DNA from: Burkholderia sp. OK233
GTDB taxonomy: Bacteria > Pseudomonadota > Gammaproteobacteria > Burkholderiales > Burkholderiaceae
Length of the DNA stretch: 64,000 bases
NCBI RefSeq assembly: GCF_900230185.1
Contig: NZ_OCSR01000002.1
Location: 2,232,001 to 2,296,000, forward strand
Reading direction: 5' to 3'
Shown here: positions 36,612 through 45,178 of the stretch, one piece after another
How the letters are laid out: each line of letters begins with the position of its first letter
Position numbering within the stretch: the first letter of the stretch is position 1
The notes under the pieces: model-generated
What the model was told of the DNA's origin: nothing
The model's database searches: none
The model's input: the letters and a program-made list of their open reading frames with translations, nothing else
Made by a program: the position numbers and the translations under genes

Positions 36612-37045
36612 GCGCACGGCGCGTCCGGCAACGGGATGTGCCGGCTTGCCATCTGGATTGGCTTAGGCCCCCAAGCGTTGAACACAGCAGCGAGCAAGGC
36701 AATTTCGCCATCCGCCAGATAGTTGTCCGCGATCGCGACGGCGATACACAGCCGCATCACCTTGCGACGCAACGCGGGGTCGTCGATCTCATCTAACAAC
36801 GTGGTGAGCAAGGCCGCGCCAAGCTGGCCGACTGGCGGCGCGAACGGCGTGTTCGCGACCGACTGGTCCTCGCATAGCGTCTGCACGATCTGCGCGAATT
36901 GCTCCGGTGCGAGACCGAGTTGGCCTGCTATATCCAGGCTTTCGAGGGCGAGCTCTTCCGAGCTGCTGACGTGTCCGTCGGATGTGAGGGCCAGCGCGAC
37001 GATACGTGCGGCGGCTTGGGGACTGTTGCGCGGATAGGTTCGCAT
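36584..37045 (-). CDS. TerB-like protein
   Basis: 153 residues, all-helical by pattern. Features of the tellurite-resistance TerB fold: VALALTSDGHVSSSEELALESL near the start (acidic metal-type loop, TSDGHVSSSE) and VAIADNYLADGEIALLAAVFNAWG in the second half, whose DNYLADGE repeats the first loop. The C-terminal 20 residues overlap the nhaR stop on the other strand. Convergent with nhaR. With terC 1 kb away this may be part of a stress locus; the TerB assignment rests on motif pattern only. Confidence 0.65.
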   Translation of the reverse strand: MRTYPRNSPQAAARIVALALTSDGHVSSSEELALESLDIAGQLGLAPEQFAQIVQTLCEDQSVANTPFAPPVGQLGAALLTTLLDEIDDPALRRKVMRLCIAVAIADNYLADGEIALLAAVFNAWGPKPIQMASRHIPLPDAPCAHARPAATT

Positions 37046-37138
37046 GTTTGGGCTCCTGGCGCGGACAATGTCCGCAGTGGTGGTGAACCTCAGTCTGCGT
37101 CAGGTTGCGGAACGGATAAATCTGCTAATCAGGGAGAA

Positions 37139-37161
37139 AAGGTTCGGAAAAACCGAACCTT
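37139..37161 (+). promoter_or_regulatory. Perfect 9-bp hairpin ahead of the DUF2322-like gene
   Basis: AAGGTTCGG, loop AAAAA, CCGAACCTT. It lies 104 bases upstream of the 37265 start and 94 bases upstream of the TerB-like start. There is no T-run beyond the stem, so it may be a leader-RNA hairpin or an operator rather than a terminator. Confidence 0.5.
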
Positions 37162-37264
37162 CCGTGGCGGACTGCGCGAAGCCTCATCGTTCGGCGCGAT
37201 GCAAAACACCCTATCGGATAAGATACGGCTCGCCGTATTTTTCCGAATAGAAGGAGTGTTTTCA

Positions 37265-37597
37265 GTGATTCAACCGAGCAACGTGTTCAAGGACAACCTC
37301 GCCCAACTGCCCGCCATTGAGGGTATCGAACGTATCGATCTGGTCGACGGCAAGGGTGCCGTGGTGGCCAGCATCGAGAACAAGCCGGGCAAGCAGGGCT
37401 CGCTGGCGGTGTACAACTATCTGCAGCAGGCCTTTGGCACGCTGGATGCCAAGGCGGCCGAACATGGCCTCGCGGTGTTTGCCGAGCATACGGCCGACGC
37501 GCGCAACCGTCCGGGCGCGCACCCCAACGTCGACCATCTGCTCGCGATTGTGGCCGGTGGGGAAGCGTTGCGCATCGACGTCGTTGCAGCGGGCTGA
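37265..37597 (+). CDS. DUF2322-like protein
   Basis: 110 residues from GTG 37265, which has AAGGAG at 37251-37256 (8 bases between). An open frame runs upstream to 36899 across the TerB-like gene and is not credible. The sequence (KDNLAQLPAIEGIERIDLVD, VVASIENKPGKQGSLAVYNYLQ read in part, HPNVDHLLAI) resembles the small DUF2322 family; it has no signal or membrane segment and no known function. The assignment is from memory of the family pattern and should be treated as likely, not certain. Confidence 0.65.
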   Translation: MIQPSNVFKDNLAQLPAIEGIERIDLVDGKGAVVASIENKPGKQGSLAVYNYLQQAFGTLDAKAAEHGLAVFAEHTADARNRPGAHPNVDHLLAIVAGGEALRIDVVAAG

Positions 37598-37664
37598 GCG
37601 CGCTGCTGCTACACGGCAAGACGTGGATCGCGTGACACCGGTCCGCGCCGTAACCCGTACCGGT

Positions 37665-38594
37665 TCACCTTGGCGTTCCGGCCTGCGCCTGACTACCTGA
37701 ATCGTTCTCGGCAAGAATAAAGTCAACGAACGCCCGGAGCGGAGCCGGCATGTGCGTCCGGCTCGGGTAGTACAAAAACGGTCCAGTGAAGGATTGACAC
37801 CACTCGCCGAGCACCGGTACCAGCGTGCCTTGCTCTATTGCCGGCCGCAGAAACTCATCGAACGAATGGACGATCCCCAGTCCCGCGATGGCCGCGCCTC
37901 GTTCCAGTTCGATCACGGAGGCGATCATCGGTCCGTTTGGCTCGATCCGCACGACTTCGTCGCCTCGCTTGAATTCCCATGTCGCGAGCACGCCGCTGTC
38001 GAAGCGGTGTCCGATACACGCATGGTTCAACAGTTCGCCTGGATGCTGCGGTATGCCGCGGGCCGCGAGGTAGGACGGCGAGGCCGCCGCGACGAAATGT
38101 TGAACGCGCGGGCCGATCGGCACAGCGATCATGTCGCGCTCGAGGCGTTCGTCGTAACGGATGCCGGCATCAAAGCCCGCCGCGAGGATATCGATGAACG
38201 TGTCATTGGTGCCGACGTCCACCGTGATGCCCGGATGAGCGGCGAGGAAGCGGGAGAGGAGGGCAGGCAGAATTTCTCTTGCCGCGATCGACGGAACGTT
38301 TAATCTCAGTGTTCCAGTGGGACTCTCGCGAAAGAGATTCACCGCATCCAGCGCGATGGTGATTTCCCCGAAGGCCGGCGCAAGCCGCTCGAAAAGACGC
38401 TGCCCGGCTTCCGTTGGCGTGACGCTGCGTGTCGTGCGGTTGAGCAACCTGACGCCGAGCTGCTGTTCGAGCCGTCGAACCGCTTCGCTAAGCGATGAGG
38501 CTGACACGCCGCCCGTCAGTGCGGCATGGCGGAACCCGCGTGCCCGCGTGACGGCGACGAATGCTTTCAAATCGGACAGGTCGGGTTCCTGCAT
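37665..38594 (-). CDS. LysR-type regulator
   Basis: 309 residues. Helix-turn-helix RHAALTGGVSASSLSEAVRRLE, then an effector domain of the Crp/PA3398-like group typical of LysR genes next to oxidoreductases (LRLNVPSIAAREILPALLSRFL). ATG 38594 is chosen from two close in-frame ATGs because it gives the usual 8-residue lead. Divergent from an aldo-keto reductase gene with a 112-base gap, which suggests direct control of it. Confidence 0.87.
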   Translation of the reverse strand: MQEPDLSDLKAFVAVTRARGFRHAALTGGVSASSLSEAVRRLEQQLGVRLLNRTTRSVTPTEAGQRLFERLAPAFGEITIALDAVNLFRESPTGTLRLNVPSIAAREILPALLSRFLAAHPGITVDVGTNDTFIDILAAGFDAGIRYDERLERDMIAVPIGPRVQHFVAAASPSYLAARGIPQHPGELLNHACIGHRFDSGVLATWEFKRGDEVVRIEPNGPMIASVIELERGAAIAGLGIVHSFDEFLRPAIEQGTLVPVLGEWCQSFTGPFLYYPSRTHMPAPLRAFVDFILAENDSGSQAQAGTPR

Positions 38595-38706
38595 TGTTCG
38601 CCTTTCCGCACAGGTCATCCAGATTGAGGTGGATTATCGCACGCTGGGAATCGGCCGATACTTCAGGCCAAGCGCCTTTCTTGCGGCGCACCTACCGAGG
38701 AACATC

Positions 38707-39729
38707 ATGAAACAGCTTCAACTGGGTAAGACGGGTCCGCAAAGCTCCGCCATCGGTCTTGGCTGCATGGGGATGTCGGGCATGTACGGTCCCTCCGACC
38801 GCGCCGAAAGCATCGCTACGATCCACGCCGCGCTCGAAGCCGGCATCACGCTGCTCGATACCGGCGATTTCTACGGCTCCGGCCACAACGAAATCCTGAT
38901 CGGCGAGGCCCTGAAAAGCGCGCCGCCGTCACGCCGCGACGCGGCCATCATCAGCGTGAAATTCGGAGCCATGCGCGACCCCGCAGGGGGCTGGTCGCTC
39001 TACGATGCGCGTCCCGCGGCGGTCAAAAACTTCCTCGCCTATTCGCTGCAGCGCCTGGGCGTCGATCATATCGACATCTACCGCTCTGCGCGGCTCGATC
39101 CCAACGTGCCTATCGAAGACACGGTCGGGGCGATTGCCGACATGATCAAAGCCGGCTACGTGCGCTACGTCGGCTTGTCCGAAGTAGGCGCCACGACCAT
39201 TCGCCGTGCGGCAGCGGTGCACCCGGTGAGCGACCTGCAGATCGAGTACTCGCTGATTTCACGCGGCATTGAAGACGAGATCCTGCCGACGTGCCGCGAA
39301 CTCGGGATCGGCGTGACGGCGTATGGCGTGTTATCCCGTGGTTTGATCAGCGGCCACTGGAGCAAGGATGCCGCGGGGAAAGGCGATTTTCGCGCCATGA
39401 GTCCGCGCTTTCAGGGGGACAACGTCGATCACAATCTCGCGCTGGTGGATGCGCTGCGCAAGGTGGCCGATGCAAAAGGCGTCTCGGTTGCGCAGATTGC
39501 GATTGCCTGGGTTGCCGCCCAAGGCAGCGATATCGTGCCGCTAGTGGGCGCGCGCCGGCGCGATCGTCTTGCCGAAGCACTCGGTGCGGTCGATGTGACG
39601 CTCACCGCGGACGATCTGGCTGCGATCGCGCAGGCAGTGCCGCAGGGGGCCGCCGCAGGTGAACGTTATGCAGCGGCGCAGATGGCGCATCTCGACAGCG
39701 AACAGGGAAGTCAGGGCCACGCGGCATGA
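38707..39729 (+). CDS. Aldo-keto reductase with an altered catalytic site
   Basis: 340 residues, TIM-barrel AKR with LGCMGMSGMYGP and DTGDFYGSGHNE. The usual tetrad is D51, Y56, K85 and a His in an ...YQHR... segment; here that segment reads DIYRSARLDP, so the His position is A128. The rest (NVPIEDTVGAIADM, VGLSEVGATTIRRA, VPLVGARRRD) is normal for the AKR11-13-like group, in which such His replacements occur. GAGGAA lies 8 bases before the start. Reduces an aldehyde or ketone by family. Probably controlled by the divergent LysR gene. Confidence 0.86.
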   Translation: MKQLQLGKTGPQSSAIGLGCMGMSGMYGPSDRAESIATIHAALEAGITLLDTGDFYGSGHNEILIGEALKSAPPSRRDAAIISVKFGAMRDPAGGWSLYDARPAAVKNFLAYSLQRLGVDHIDIYRSARLDPNVPIEDTVGAIADMIKAGYVRYVGLSEVGATTIRRAAAVHPVSDLQIEYSLISRGIEDEILPTCRELGIGVTAYGVLSRGLISGHWSKDAAGKGDFRAMSPRFQGDNVDHNLALVDALRKVADAKGVSVAQIAIAWVAAQGSDIVPLVGARRRDRLAEALGAVDVTLTADDLAAIAQAVPQGAAAGERYAAAQMAHLDSEQGSQGHAA

Positions 39730-39810
39730 TGCGTTGACGGGTCGTGCAAACCGGGTGAGCCACGCGCGGTTGAATGTGCCGCGGCGTGGCTTCACCCTGT
39801 TGTCAGCGCG

Positions 39811-41502
39811 TCAGAAACGGTGGTCCGGATCTGTACCGGGCGTGAACGAGACGCCGCGCAATACCTCACCAAAGCCCGCACTTCGCAACGCGACGAATTT
39901 CTCGCGAGCGGCGCCGGACGCAGTCGTATTCGCGAGCAGATCGCGAATGACTACCAGCTTGTTCGGATCGGCGCCCACATCGCCGTTCCCGCTGATGGTC
40001 GACGTCATTGCCCAGAGCGTGACTGTGCCGTCATTTTCGACGCGGCCGGTCAGGTTGCGCAGCCCATCCGTCGCCGGTGCCCACGGCAGTCCAGTTGCCG
40101 TATTGGAGCCGGACGGATATCCGGAAACCGTGTATTGCTGGCCCAGGTTCAGACCCGCCTGCAGGGTGTAGGCGAGCGTCCACTTCTTCGCACCGGCGTT
40201 GTACACCCACTTCTGCAGACCCGCGCCAGTAGTCTGCGCGGCCGCATGCGTGTAAAGATCGGCGCCGCCCGTGTAGCCATCACCCTCGTCCGCGACATAG
40301 AGCGTCGTCGCGTTGGCGAACCAGACGCCAAACGGATAGGAGAGCGTAGTCGCCGTCTTGTTGGGTGTCGACGGAAAGCCGGCCAGCACGCACATATTGT
40401 TTGGCAGTCCAGTGGTTTGGACCGTGGCCGAGTCGTAAGCAAGCGCCTTGCTGGGCAATGCCGCATTGGCGGCCGGCACACCCGTGCCAGACGGGCAGGC
40501 GTTTCCAGTGGTATCCACAAAGTACACCGTGTTCACGCCGTTGCTGCCGCTGCCCTTCGTAAAGTAGAGGACATTGTTGAATACGGTCATGCCCCGGAAG
40601 TTGTCGTCCTTGCCGATCTTGTCCGCCGGCTTGCCAAGTTCAGTGACCGAGAAGCTGGCGACCGGCGTCGGTGCGCCGGGGTCCTGCTGCGCCTCATGCT
40701 TTTTCGTGGCGTCGATGAATTGTGCGCCGGCGCCGATGATCACCCCGGCCGGTTGAGGGTTGGCACCGTTACCCGCGTTGCCGGCTGTGTAGAAAAAATC
40801 TTCGCCATCGCGGTTATTCAGAATCGCCGAACGGCCGTTGTTGCCGCTATATGCATTCGTCTCGGTGATGCGGAAGTGCCCATCGCGGTCGACGCGAGCG
40901 ACTGCCCGATAGTAATTCTGCCCCACCGGATTAGTGGGATCGACTACGCCTGGCGTGTTCGAATTGGAGACGTCCAGCGTATTGACCGGCGCCACATAAC
41001 CCATAAAGGTCAGGTACTGGCCGTCGAGCGAAAGGTGCAGGCCGAGTTCCGATTTGGAGCTGAAGCTGGTGACCAGTTGGTCACGTCGCGGCGTTTTCTG
41101 CAAACTGTTGGGCACTTCGAGCGAGCTTACCCACTCGCCTGACGGCGTGAGCTGATCGAGAAAGATCCGCGAGGTGATGCCGAAGCTGCCGTCATAGCCG
41201 TCGTTGTTCCACACAAACGGATAGGTACCGTCGCTCGGCGCGCCAGTGGCCGCGCTACAGCCGCCTTGAGTGGCTCCGCAATTCGGCGGTAGGACCGTGC
41301 CAACCTGAACGTTGCTCGACTGGTTGTCGTACACGCTTCGACTTACAACCAGTAAGCCTGGCTCAAAGCGACTTTCACCGCGGAAATCGGACTGTTCGGC
41401 ATGTGCGTTGAGGGCGGCGGCGCATAGCACCAGTGCTACCGTGGAAGCCGGTCGGGGGAATGACAGGCGGCGTGTCGCGTGGCAGACGGGAGTCGTTTTC
41501 AT
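39811..41502 (-). CDS. Exported protein of unknown function, 563 residues
   Basis: Signal peptide of 35 residues (VALVLCAAALNAHA, cut after AHA), no membrane segment beyond it. The mature part is rich in Gly, Asn, Thr and Ser, with strands that look like a propeller (FVWNNDGYDGSFGIT, LHLSLDGQYLTFMGY, VADEGDGYTGGADLY). Cysteines in pairs (NCGATQGGCS, GNACPSGTG, NMCVLAG) may form disulphides. No family recognised; a secreted phosphatase-like or quinoprotein-like propeller cannot be excluded. It stands alone between an AKR gene and an SDR gene. Confidence 0.7.
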   Translation of the reverse strand: MKTTPVCHATRRLSFPRPASTVALVLCAAALNAHAEQSDFRGESRFEPGLLVVSRSVYDNQSSNVQVGTVLPPNCGATQGGCSAATGAPSDGTYPFVWNNDGYDGSFGITSRIFLDQLTPSGEWVSSLEVPNSLQKTPRRDQLVTSFSSKSELGLHLSLDGQYLTFMGYVAPVNTLDVSNSNTPGVVDPTNPVGQNYYRAVARVDRDGHFRITETNAYSGNNGRSAILNNRDGEDFFYTAGNAGNGANPQPAGVIIGAGAQFIDATKKHEAQQDPGAPTPVASFSVTELGKPADKIGKDDNFRGMTVFNNVLYFTKGSGSNGVNTVYFVDTTGNACPSGTGVPAANAALPSKALAYDSATVQTTGLPNNMCVLAGFPSTPNKTATTLSYPFGVWFANATTLYVADEGDGYTGGADLYTHAAAQTTGAGLQKWVYNAGAKKWTLAYTLQAGLNLGQQYTVSGYPSGSNTATGLPWAPATDGLRNLTGRVENDGTVTLWAMTSTISGNGDVGADPNKLVVIRDLLANTTASGAAREKFVALRSAGFGEVLRGVSFTPGTDPDHRF

Positions 41503-41632
41503 CTGTAGGTTCCGGGTGGGGAAGTAGAAGTTCTTTTCAGACGGACTAGCACGTACAACCCGGTTACCGTATCAACGCATGATGAAGGATTAGTGGCGGC
41601 GACTTCGGTGCAAACCCCCATTGCGTATCGGC

Positions 41633-41674
41633 CTATCCGCTTCCCATTACCCAACGCTAATGGGAAGCGGATAG
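41633..41674. terminator. 17-bp perfect hairpin after the SDR gene
   Basis: CTATCCGCTTCCCATTA and its exact complement flank the loop CCCAACGC. It lies 9 bases after the stop of the minus-strand SDR gene at 41684. No T-run follows on that strand, so termination strength is uncertain. Confidence 0.6.
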
Positions 41675-41683
41675 TGTCAGCAT

Positions 41684-42541
41684 TTATTCAGAAAAGTCAG
41701 TCGATGCCGACAACGCGTTCCAGGTTTCGGTTTCCTGCGCGACATACGCATTCTTCTCGGCGATGGCCTTCAGCGTGTCGGTGCCAAGCGGCAGCCGCAG
41801 CGGAGGCGTTTGTGCGTCGACCAATTGGACCATGGCGGCGGCGAGTTTCTCCGGGTTGCCCGGCTGGTTGTGGTTCATGCTGGTAGCACGCCGGCGAACC
41901 TCTCCTGACGTCTCGTCATAGTCGGCAATCACGTTCCCGGCAACCACAAGCGATGACGCGTCGAGGAAGTCCGTACGGAAGTATCCAGGCTCCACGACCG
42001 TTGCGTGAATACCGAGCGGCTTCAGCTCGGCGCGCAATGCCTCAGTCAAGCCTTCAACTGCGAACTTGGTCGAACAATAGGCGCCGAACCCGGCGACTGA
42101 CCGATAGCCGCCGATCGACGACATATTGATGACGTGGCCGGCCCGTTGCGCGCGCATCACCGGCAGAACGGCGCGTGTGATATTCAGCAGGCCGAATACG
42201 TTCGTGTCGTACATGCGACGCACGTCGGCGTCGCTCGACTCCTCGATGGCGCCAAGCAAACCGAAGCCCGCGTTGTTGACCAGCACGTCGATCCGGCCGA
42301 ACCGTTCAACTGCGGCCTGAACCGCGGCCTTCGCCTGGGCTTCGTCGGTCACGTCCAGCGCGACTGGAAGGAGTGCCGGCGAGTGACCGAAGCGCTCGTT
42401 GATCGCTGCGACATTGCGGCCAGTGGCAACGACCGCGTTGCCGTCAGCCAGGGCGGCCTGGGCGATCAGGGCGCCGAGGCCGCGCGTCGCGCCGGTGATG
42501 AACCAGACGCGCTTGAAACCGTTGTTCGTGTTGTTAGCCAT
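41684..42541 (-). CDS. SDR family oxidoreductase
   Basis: 285 residues from ATG 42541 (GTAGGAG upstream). Classical SDR: FITGATRGLGALIAQAAL cofactor site, NNAG, catalytic Ser in NMSSIGGYRS, Tyr-Lys in YCSTK. Length and C-terminal PLRLPLGTDTL motif match the group with NADP-dependent ketoreductase members. Divergent from a LysR gene across a 126-base gap; the LysR product is the probable regulator. Substrate unknown. Confidence 0.85.
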   Translation of the reverse strand: MANNTNNGFKRVWFITGATRGLGALIAQAALADGNAVVATGRNVAAINERFGHSPALLPVALDVTDEAQAKAAVQAAVERFGRIDVLVNNAGFGLLGAIEESSDADVRRMYDTNVFGLLNITRAVLPVMRAQRAGHVINMSSIGGYRSVAGFGAYCSTKFAVEGLTEALRAELKPLGIHATVVEPGYFRTDFLDASSLVVAGNVIADYDETSGEVRRRATSMNHNQPGNPEKLAAAMVQLVDAQTPPLRLPLGTDTLKAIAEKNAYVAQETETWNALSASTDFSE

Positions 42542-42589
42542 GATGTTTCTCCTACGGTTCGGGTGAAAGTGAACGAATAATAGGAGGAG

Positions 42590-42617
42590 CGATTGGCACA
42601 AACTAGACGCCGATTGG
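42590..42617. promoter_or_regulatory. Candidate LysR operator, direct repeats
   Basis: CGATTGG at 42590 and again at 42611, 21 bases apart (two helical turns), in the gap between the SDR and LysR genes. Short repeats, so low confidence. Confidence 0.3.
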
Positions 42618-42667
42618 TAGACTTATAATCAACTTTTATTTGCTAATATTTGCTACCTCGGGCGGCC

Positions 42668-43603
42668 ATGAACGAAGTACGCGCAATCACGATATTCGTC
42701 CGGGCCGCGGCGCTGGGAAGCCTGCGCAAGGCCGCCGTGGATCAGGGCATCTCGCCGCAGGCCGCGAGCCACGCGGTCATGCAACTGGAAAAGGAGCTGG
42801 GCGTTCGGCTTTTTCACCGAACCACACGCAAGTTGAGCTTGACCGAGGAGGGGCAGGGGCTCCTGGACAGTGTGAGACCTGCGTTGGCCATACTGTCGTC
42901 GGCACTCGACGACGCGCGGCGATCGAAAGACGCGATCGCGGGGCCGCTGCGGGTGAGCGCACCAAGCGCGTTCTCGCGCACCGTGCTCTGGCCATATTCC
43001 CTGGAATTCGCCGAATTGCACCCGAATGTGCAACTGGATGTGCAGTTCGACGACCACTTCACCGACCTCGTCAGCGATCGTGCCGACGTAGGTTTTCGCG
43101 GTGGTTCTCCGCCGTCGGGCGGCACGATCGCACGCCGGCTGTTGCCGATCCAGCTGATTGTCTGTGCGTCGCCTGCCTATATCGAGCGTTATGGCGCGCC
43201 GCGGACCATCGACGAGCTCGACGGGCACCGTTGCACCGGCTATCGACGGGCGAATACAGGCAAGCAGGCTCCGTGGGAATTCCTGATAGGTGATGAGATC
43301 GCCTATCGCGACGTCGCGACAACCTTATGCGTCAATGACACGGACGCGGAGACCCAAGCCGTGCTGGCTGGACTCGCAATCGGTCAACTCGGCAGTTTTT
43401 CGGCGACCTTGCCTATCAGGCGTGGTGAACTCGTTCCGCTGCTCGTCAGGCATGTCACGCAGCGTGAGGCCATCTACGTCTACTATCGCCATCGAACCGA
43501 GCAGCCGCTGCGCGTAAGGGCGTTCATTGACTTCATGGTCGAGCGTCTCACGGGGAACAGGAATTTCTATCTCGAGCCATCTGAGCTTCGTGCTGCGCGT
43601 TGA
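42668..43603 (+). CDS. LysR-type regulator
   Basis: 311 residues from ATG 42668; a TTG at 42650 is in frame. HTH: LGSLRKAAVDQGISPQAASHAVMQLE. Effector domain opens LRVSAPSAFSRTVLWPYSLEF. Divergent from an SDR gene, the common layout for LysR proteins regulating a neighbouring oxidoreductase. Confidence 0.87.
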   Translation: MNEVRAITIFVRAAALGSLRKAAVDQGISPQAASHAVMQLEKELGVRLFHRTTRKLSLTEEGQGLLDSVRPALAILSSALDDARRSKDAIAGPLRVSAPSAFSRTVLWPYSLEFAELHPNVQLDVQFDDHFTDLVSDRADVGFRGGSPPSGGTIARRLLPIQLIVCASPAYIERYGAPRTIDELDGHRCTGYRRANTGKQAPWEFLIGDEIAYRDVATTLCVNDTDAETQAVLAGLAIGQLGSFSATLPIRRGELVPLLVRHVTQREAIYVYYRHRTEQPLRVRAFIDFMVERLTGNRNFYLEPSELRAAR

Positions 43604-43704
43604 GCGCGCTGGGTTCGATGAGTCGATAAGCGTTCTGAACGCGGGTAACGTACTGCGGCGCTGGCGTTCGGACGTCATGCGGTGAGGCGGCCGGCGGCGA
43701 TACC

Positions 43705-44088
43705 TTACGTCTTCGGCAACGTGGATTTGCCGCTCCGTTTGCGCGGCTTCGGTTCGACACCTACGCGCGGGTCGCGCGCGAGCACGAGCGCCGTCATTCT
43801 TTCGACGGTGGTTTCAAATGCCGGATCGTCTTGCGGGACATAAAGCCATTTTCCAAGCACCGGATGCGGCCGCAAAGCGGGTATTTCTTCAATGAGCGCG
43901 GCATGACGCTCTTGCGAGGTGCACACCAGCAAGCCATTCCACGGCTTGTCGCGATCGGCGGCAATCAGACACAACAGGCCGTCGATATAGGCGGCATCGC
44001 TGCCGAACATCCGTTTGTGAATATAGGTGGAGTCGCGCTCGAATGCGTCGAAGATCCAGACGAGCGAGTTGCGGATGGAAGATGGCAT
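43705..44088 (-). CDS. Hypothetical protein, possibly TfoX-N/MmcQ-like
   Basis: 127 residues, soluble. The pattern HKRMFGSDAAYIDGLLCLIAADRDKPWNGLLVCTS then HPVLGKWLYVPQDDPAFE is vaguely like small TfoX-N or MmcQ/YjbR proteins (FG....YVDG....), but the match is too weak to name. The C-terminus is basic (RKRSGKSTLPKT). It converges with the LysR gene and stands divergent from the RraA-like gene, with 273 bases between. Confidence 0.6.
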   Translation of the reverse strand: MPSSIRNSLVWIFDAFERDSTYIHKRMFGSDAAYIDGLLCLIAADRDKPWNGLLVCTSQERHAALIEEIPALRPHPVLGKWLYVPQDDPAFETTVERMTALVLARDPRVGVEPKPRKRSGKSTLPKT

Positions 44089-44221
44089 CGGCGTGAAATC
44101 CCAAGGGGCGATGAGCGATGTTAACCAATGTCTGCTGTTGCTGCCTATGACTGATTGTTGAGCGTCGACCTCGGCGTATCTCAGCGTCGACTCCTCCGGC
44201 CATTGCGTTTCATAAGCGTTT

Positions 44222-44279
44222 CCTATCGTGCAAGAACGAACCCGTCTTGGCGTGATTTGCGGGGGCGATATACCGTTAT
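44222..44279 (+). promoter_or_regulatory. Shared promoter element (copy D) upstream of the RraA-like gene
   Basis: Ungapped match of 34 of 58 bases to copy A (50135-50192). Key parts are TATCG at the left, CCGTCTTGGCG centrally and the -10-like TATACC at 44269-44274. The -35-like TTGGCG is 16 bases before that -10. Confidence 0.65.
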
Positions 44280-44361
44280 ATCCGTGTTACAGCGGTGTCG
44301 TGCCTACTCGTTCATGATCTGCATGAGCCGCTCCCCTTACATCCGGAAGCGAAGATCGACC

Positions 44362-45030
44362 ATGTACAAAGCCATCAGGAAGAACCCGTCGGCGGCTCAG
44401 GCTGCCGAGACGATCCTTAGCGCATTGCGCGACATCCCCGTCTCTGCGCTCAGCGACAACATGCATCGCAACATCGGCAGCGTGGGGCTCCACCCGTATC
44501 AGCGGCCTGGCAAGAAGACGATGGCTGGCACTGCGGTCACGGTGCGCTCACGTGGCGGGGATAACCTGACTTACCTGCGCGCGCTGGAGTTTTGCCGTCC
44601 AGGGGACGTACTGGTCGTGGACGCGGGTGGCGATCTCAACAACGCCGTGGTCGGCGGCATTCTGTCTTTCTACGCAGCAAATATAGGCGTTGTCGGTTTG
44701 GTCGTAGATGGCGCGATCCGTGATGTCGCGGAAATCCGCGATCGGGATTTTCCGGTCTACGCCCGTGGGGTCACGCACCGTGGGCCGTATAAAGACGGTC
44801 CGGGTGAAATCAATGTGCCCGTGTCAGTCGGCGGAATGGTGGTCAATCCGGGCGACATCGTTGTCGGCGATCAGGACGGCTTGCTGGCTATTCCACAGGA
44901 CGATGCCGGGCATGTCATCGAAAAAGCGCTGGCCGTTCTGGAAGCAGAGGCTGAGACGATGCGGGCGATGAAGGAAGGCCGCTGGAACCGCGCGTTTATC
45001 GATGCCCTCGAAGCACGATGCAATAACTGA
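44362..45030 (+). CDS. RraA / HMG-aldolase family protein
   Basis: 222 residues. Family marks: IPVSALSDNMHRNIGS near the start, GGDLNNAVVGGIL, and VDGAIRDVAEI with the Arg-Asp pair that in 4-hydroxy-4-methyl-2-oxoglutarate aldolases helps bind metal and pyruvate. RraA-type proteins either cleave such 2-oxo acids to pyruvate or bind RNase E; the location inside a catabolic region favours an aldolase or decarboxylase. ATG 44362 follows a weak GAAG-type site. Its promoter matches two others in the region (44222-44279). A terminator follows at 45055-45087. Confidence 0.8.
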   Translation: MYKAIRKNPSAAQAAETILSALRDIPVSALSDNMHRNIGSVGLHPYQRPGKKTMAGTAVTVRSRGGDNLTYLRALEFCRPGDVLVVDAGGDLNNAVVGGILSFYAANIGVVGLVVDGAIRDVAEIRDRDFPVYARGVTHRGPYKDGPGEINVPVSVGGMVVNPGDIVVGDQDGLLAIPQDDAGHVIEKALAVLEAEAETMRAMKEGRWNRAFIDALEARCNN

Positions 45031-45054
45031 GCACCGCATGGAGAGAAGGACAAG

Positions 45055-45087
45055 AGCCGACGTCCGCATTGCGACGTCGGCTTTTTT
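45055..45087 (+). terminator. Rho-independent terminator after the RraA-like gene
   Basis: Stem AGCCGACGTC / GACGTCGGCT (10 bp), loop CGCATTGC, followed by TTTTTT. It lies 24 bases after the RraA stop, between convergent genes. Confidence 0.9.
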
Positions 45088-45178
45088 ATGGCTATTTTTT
45101 CATTGCCCGTACCACTCGATGAGTGAACGTAGGGCGACGAACGCGGCTTGCCGCGTCATCGTCGCCCTACGTGCGCAA

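Noticed and set aside
36899..37264. Upstream extension of the DUF2322-like gene
   Set aside because: Crosses the TerB-like gene on the other strand and the hairpin; the GTG at 37265 has a good ribosome site.
39820..41142. 440-codon plus-strand frame
   Set aside because: Opposite the exported protein gene; Arg/Val/Gly-rich shadow with no start signal.
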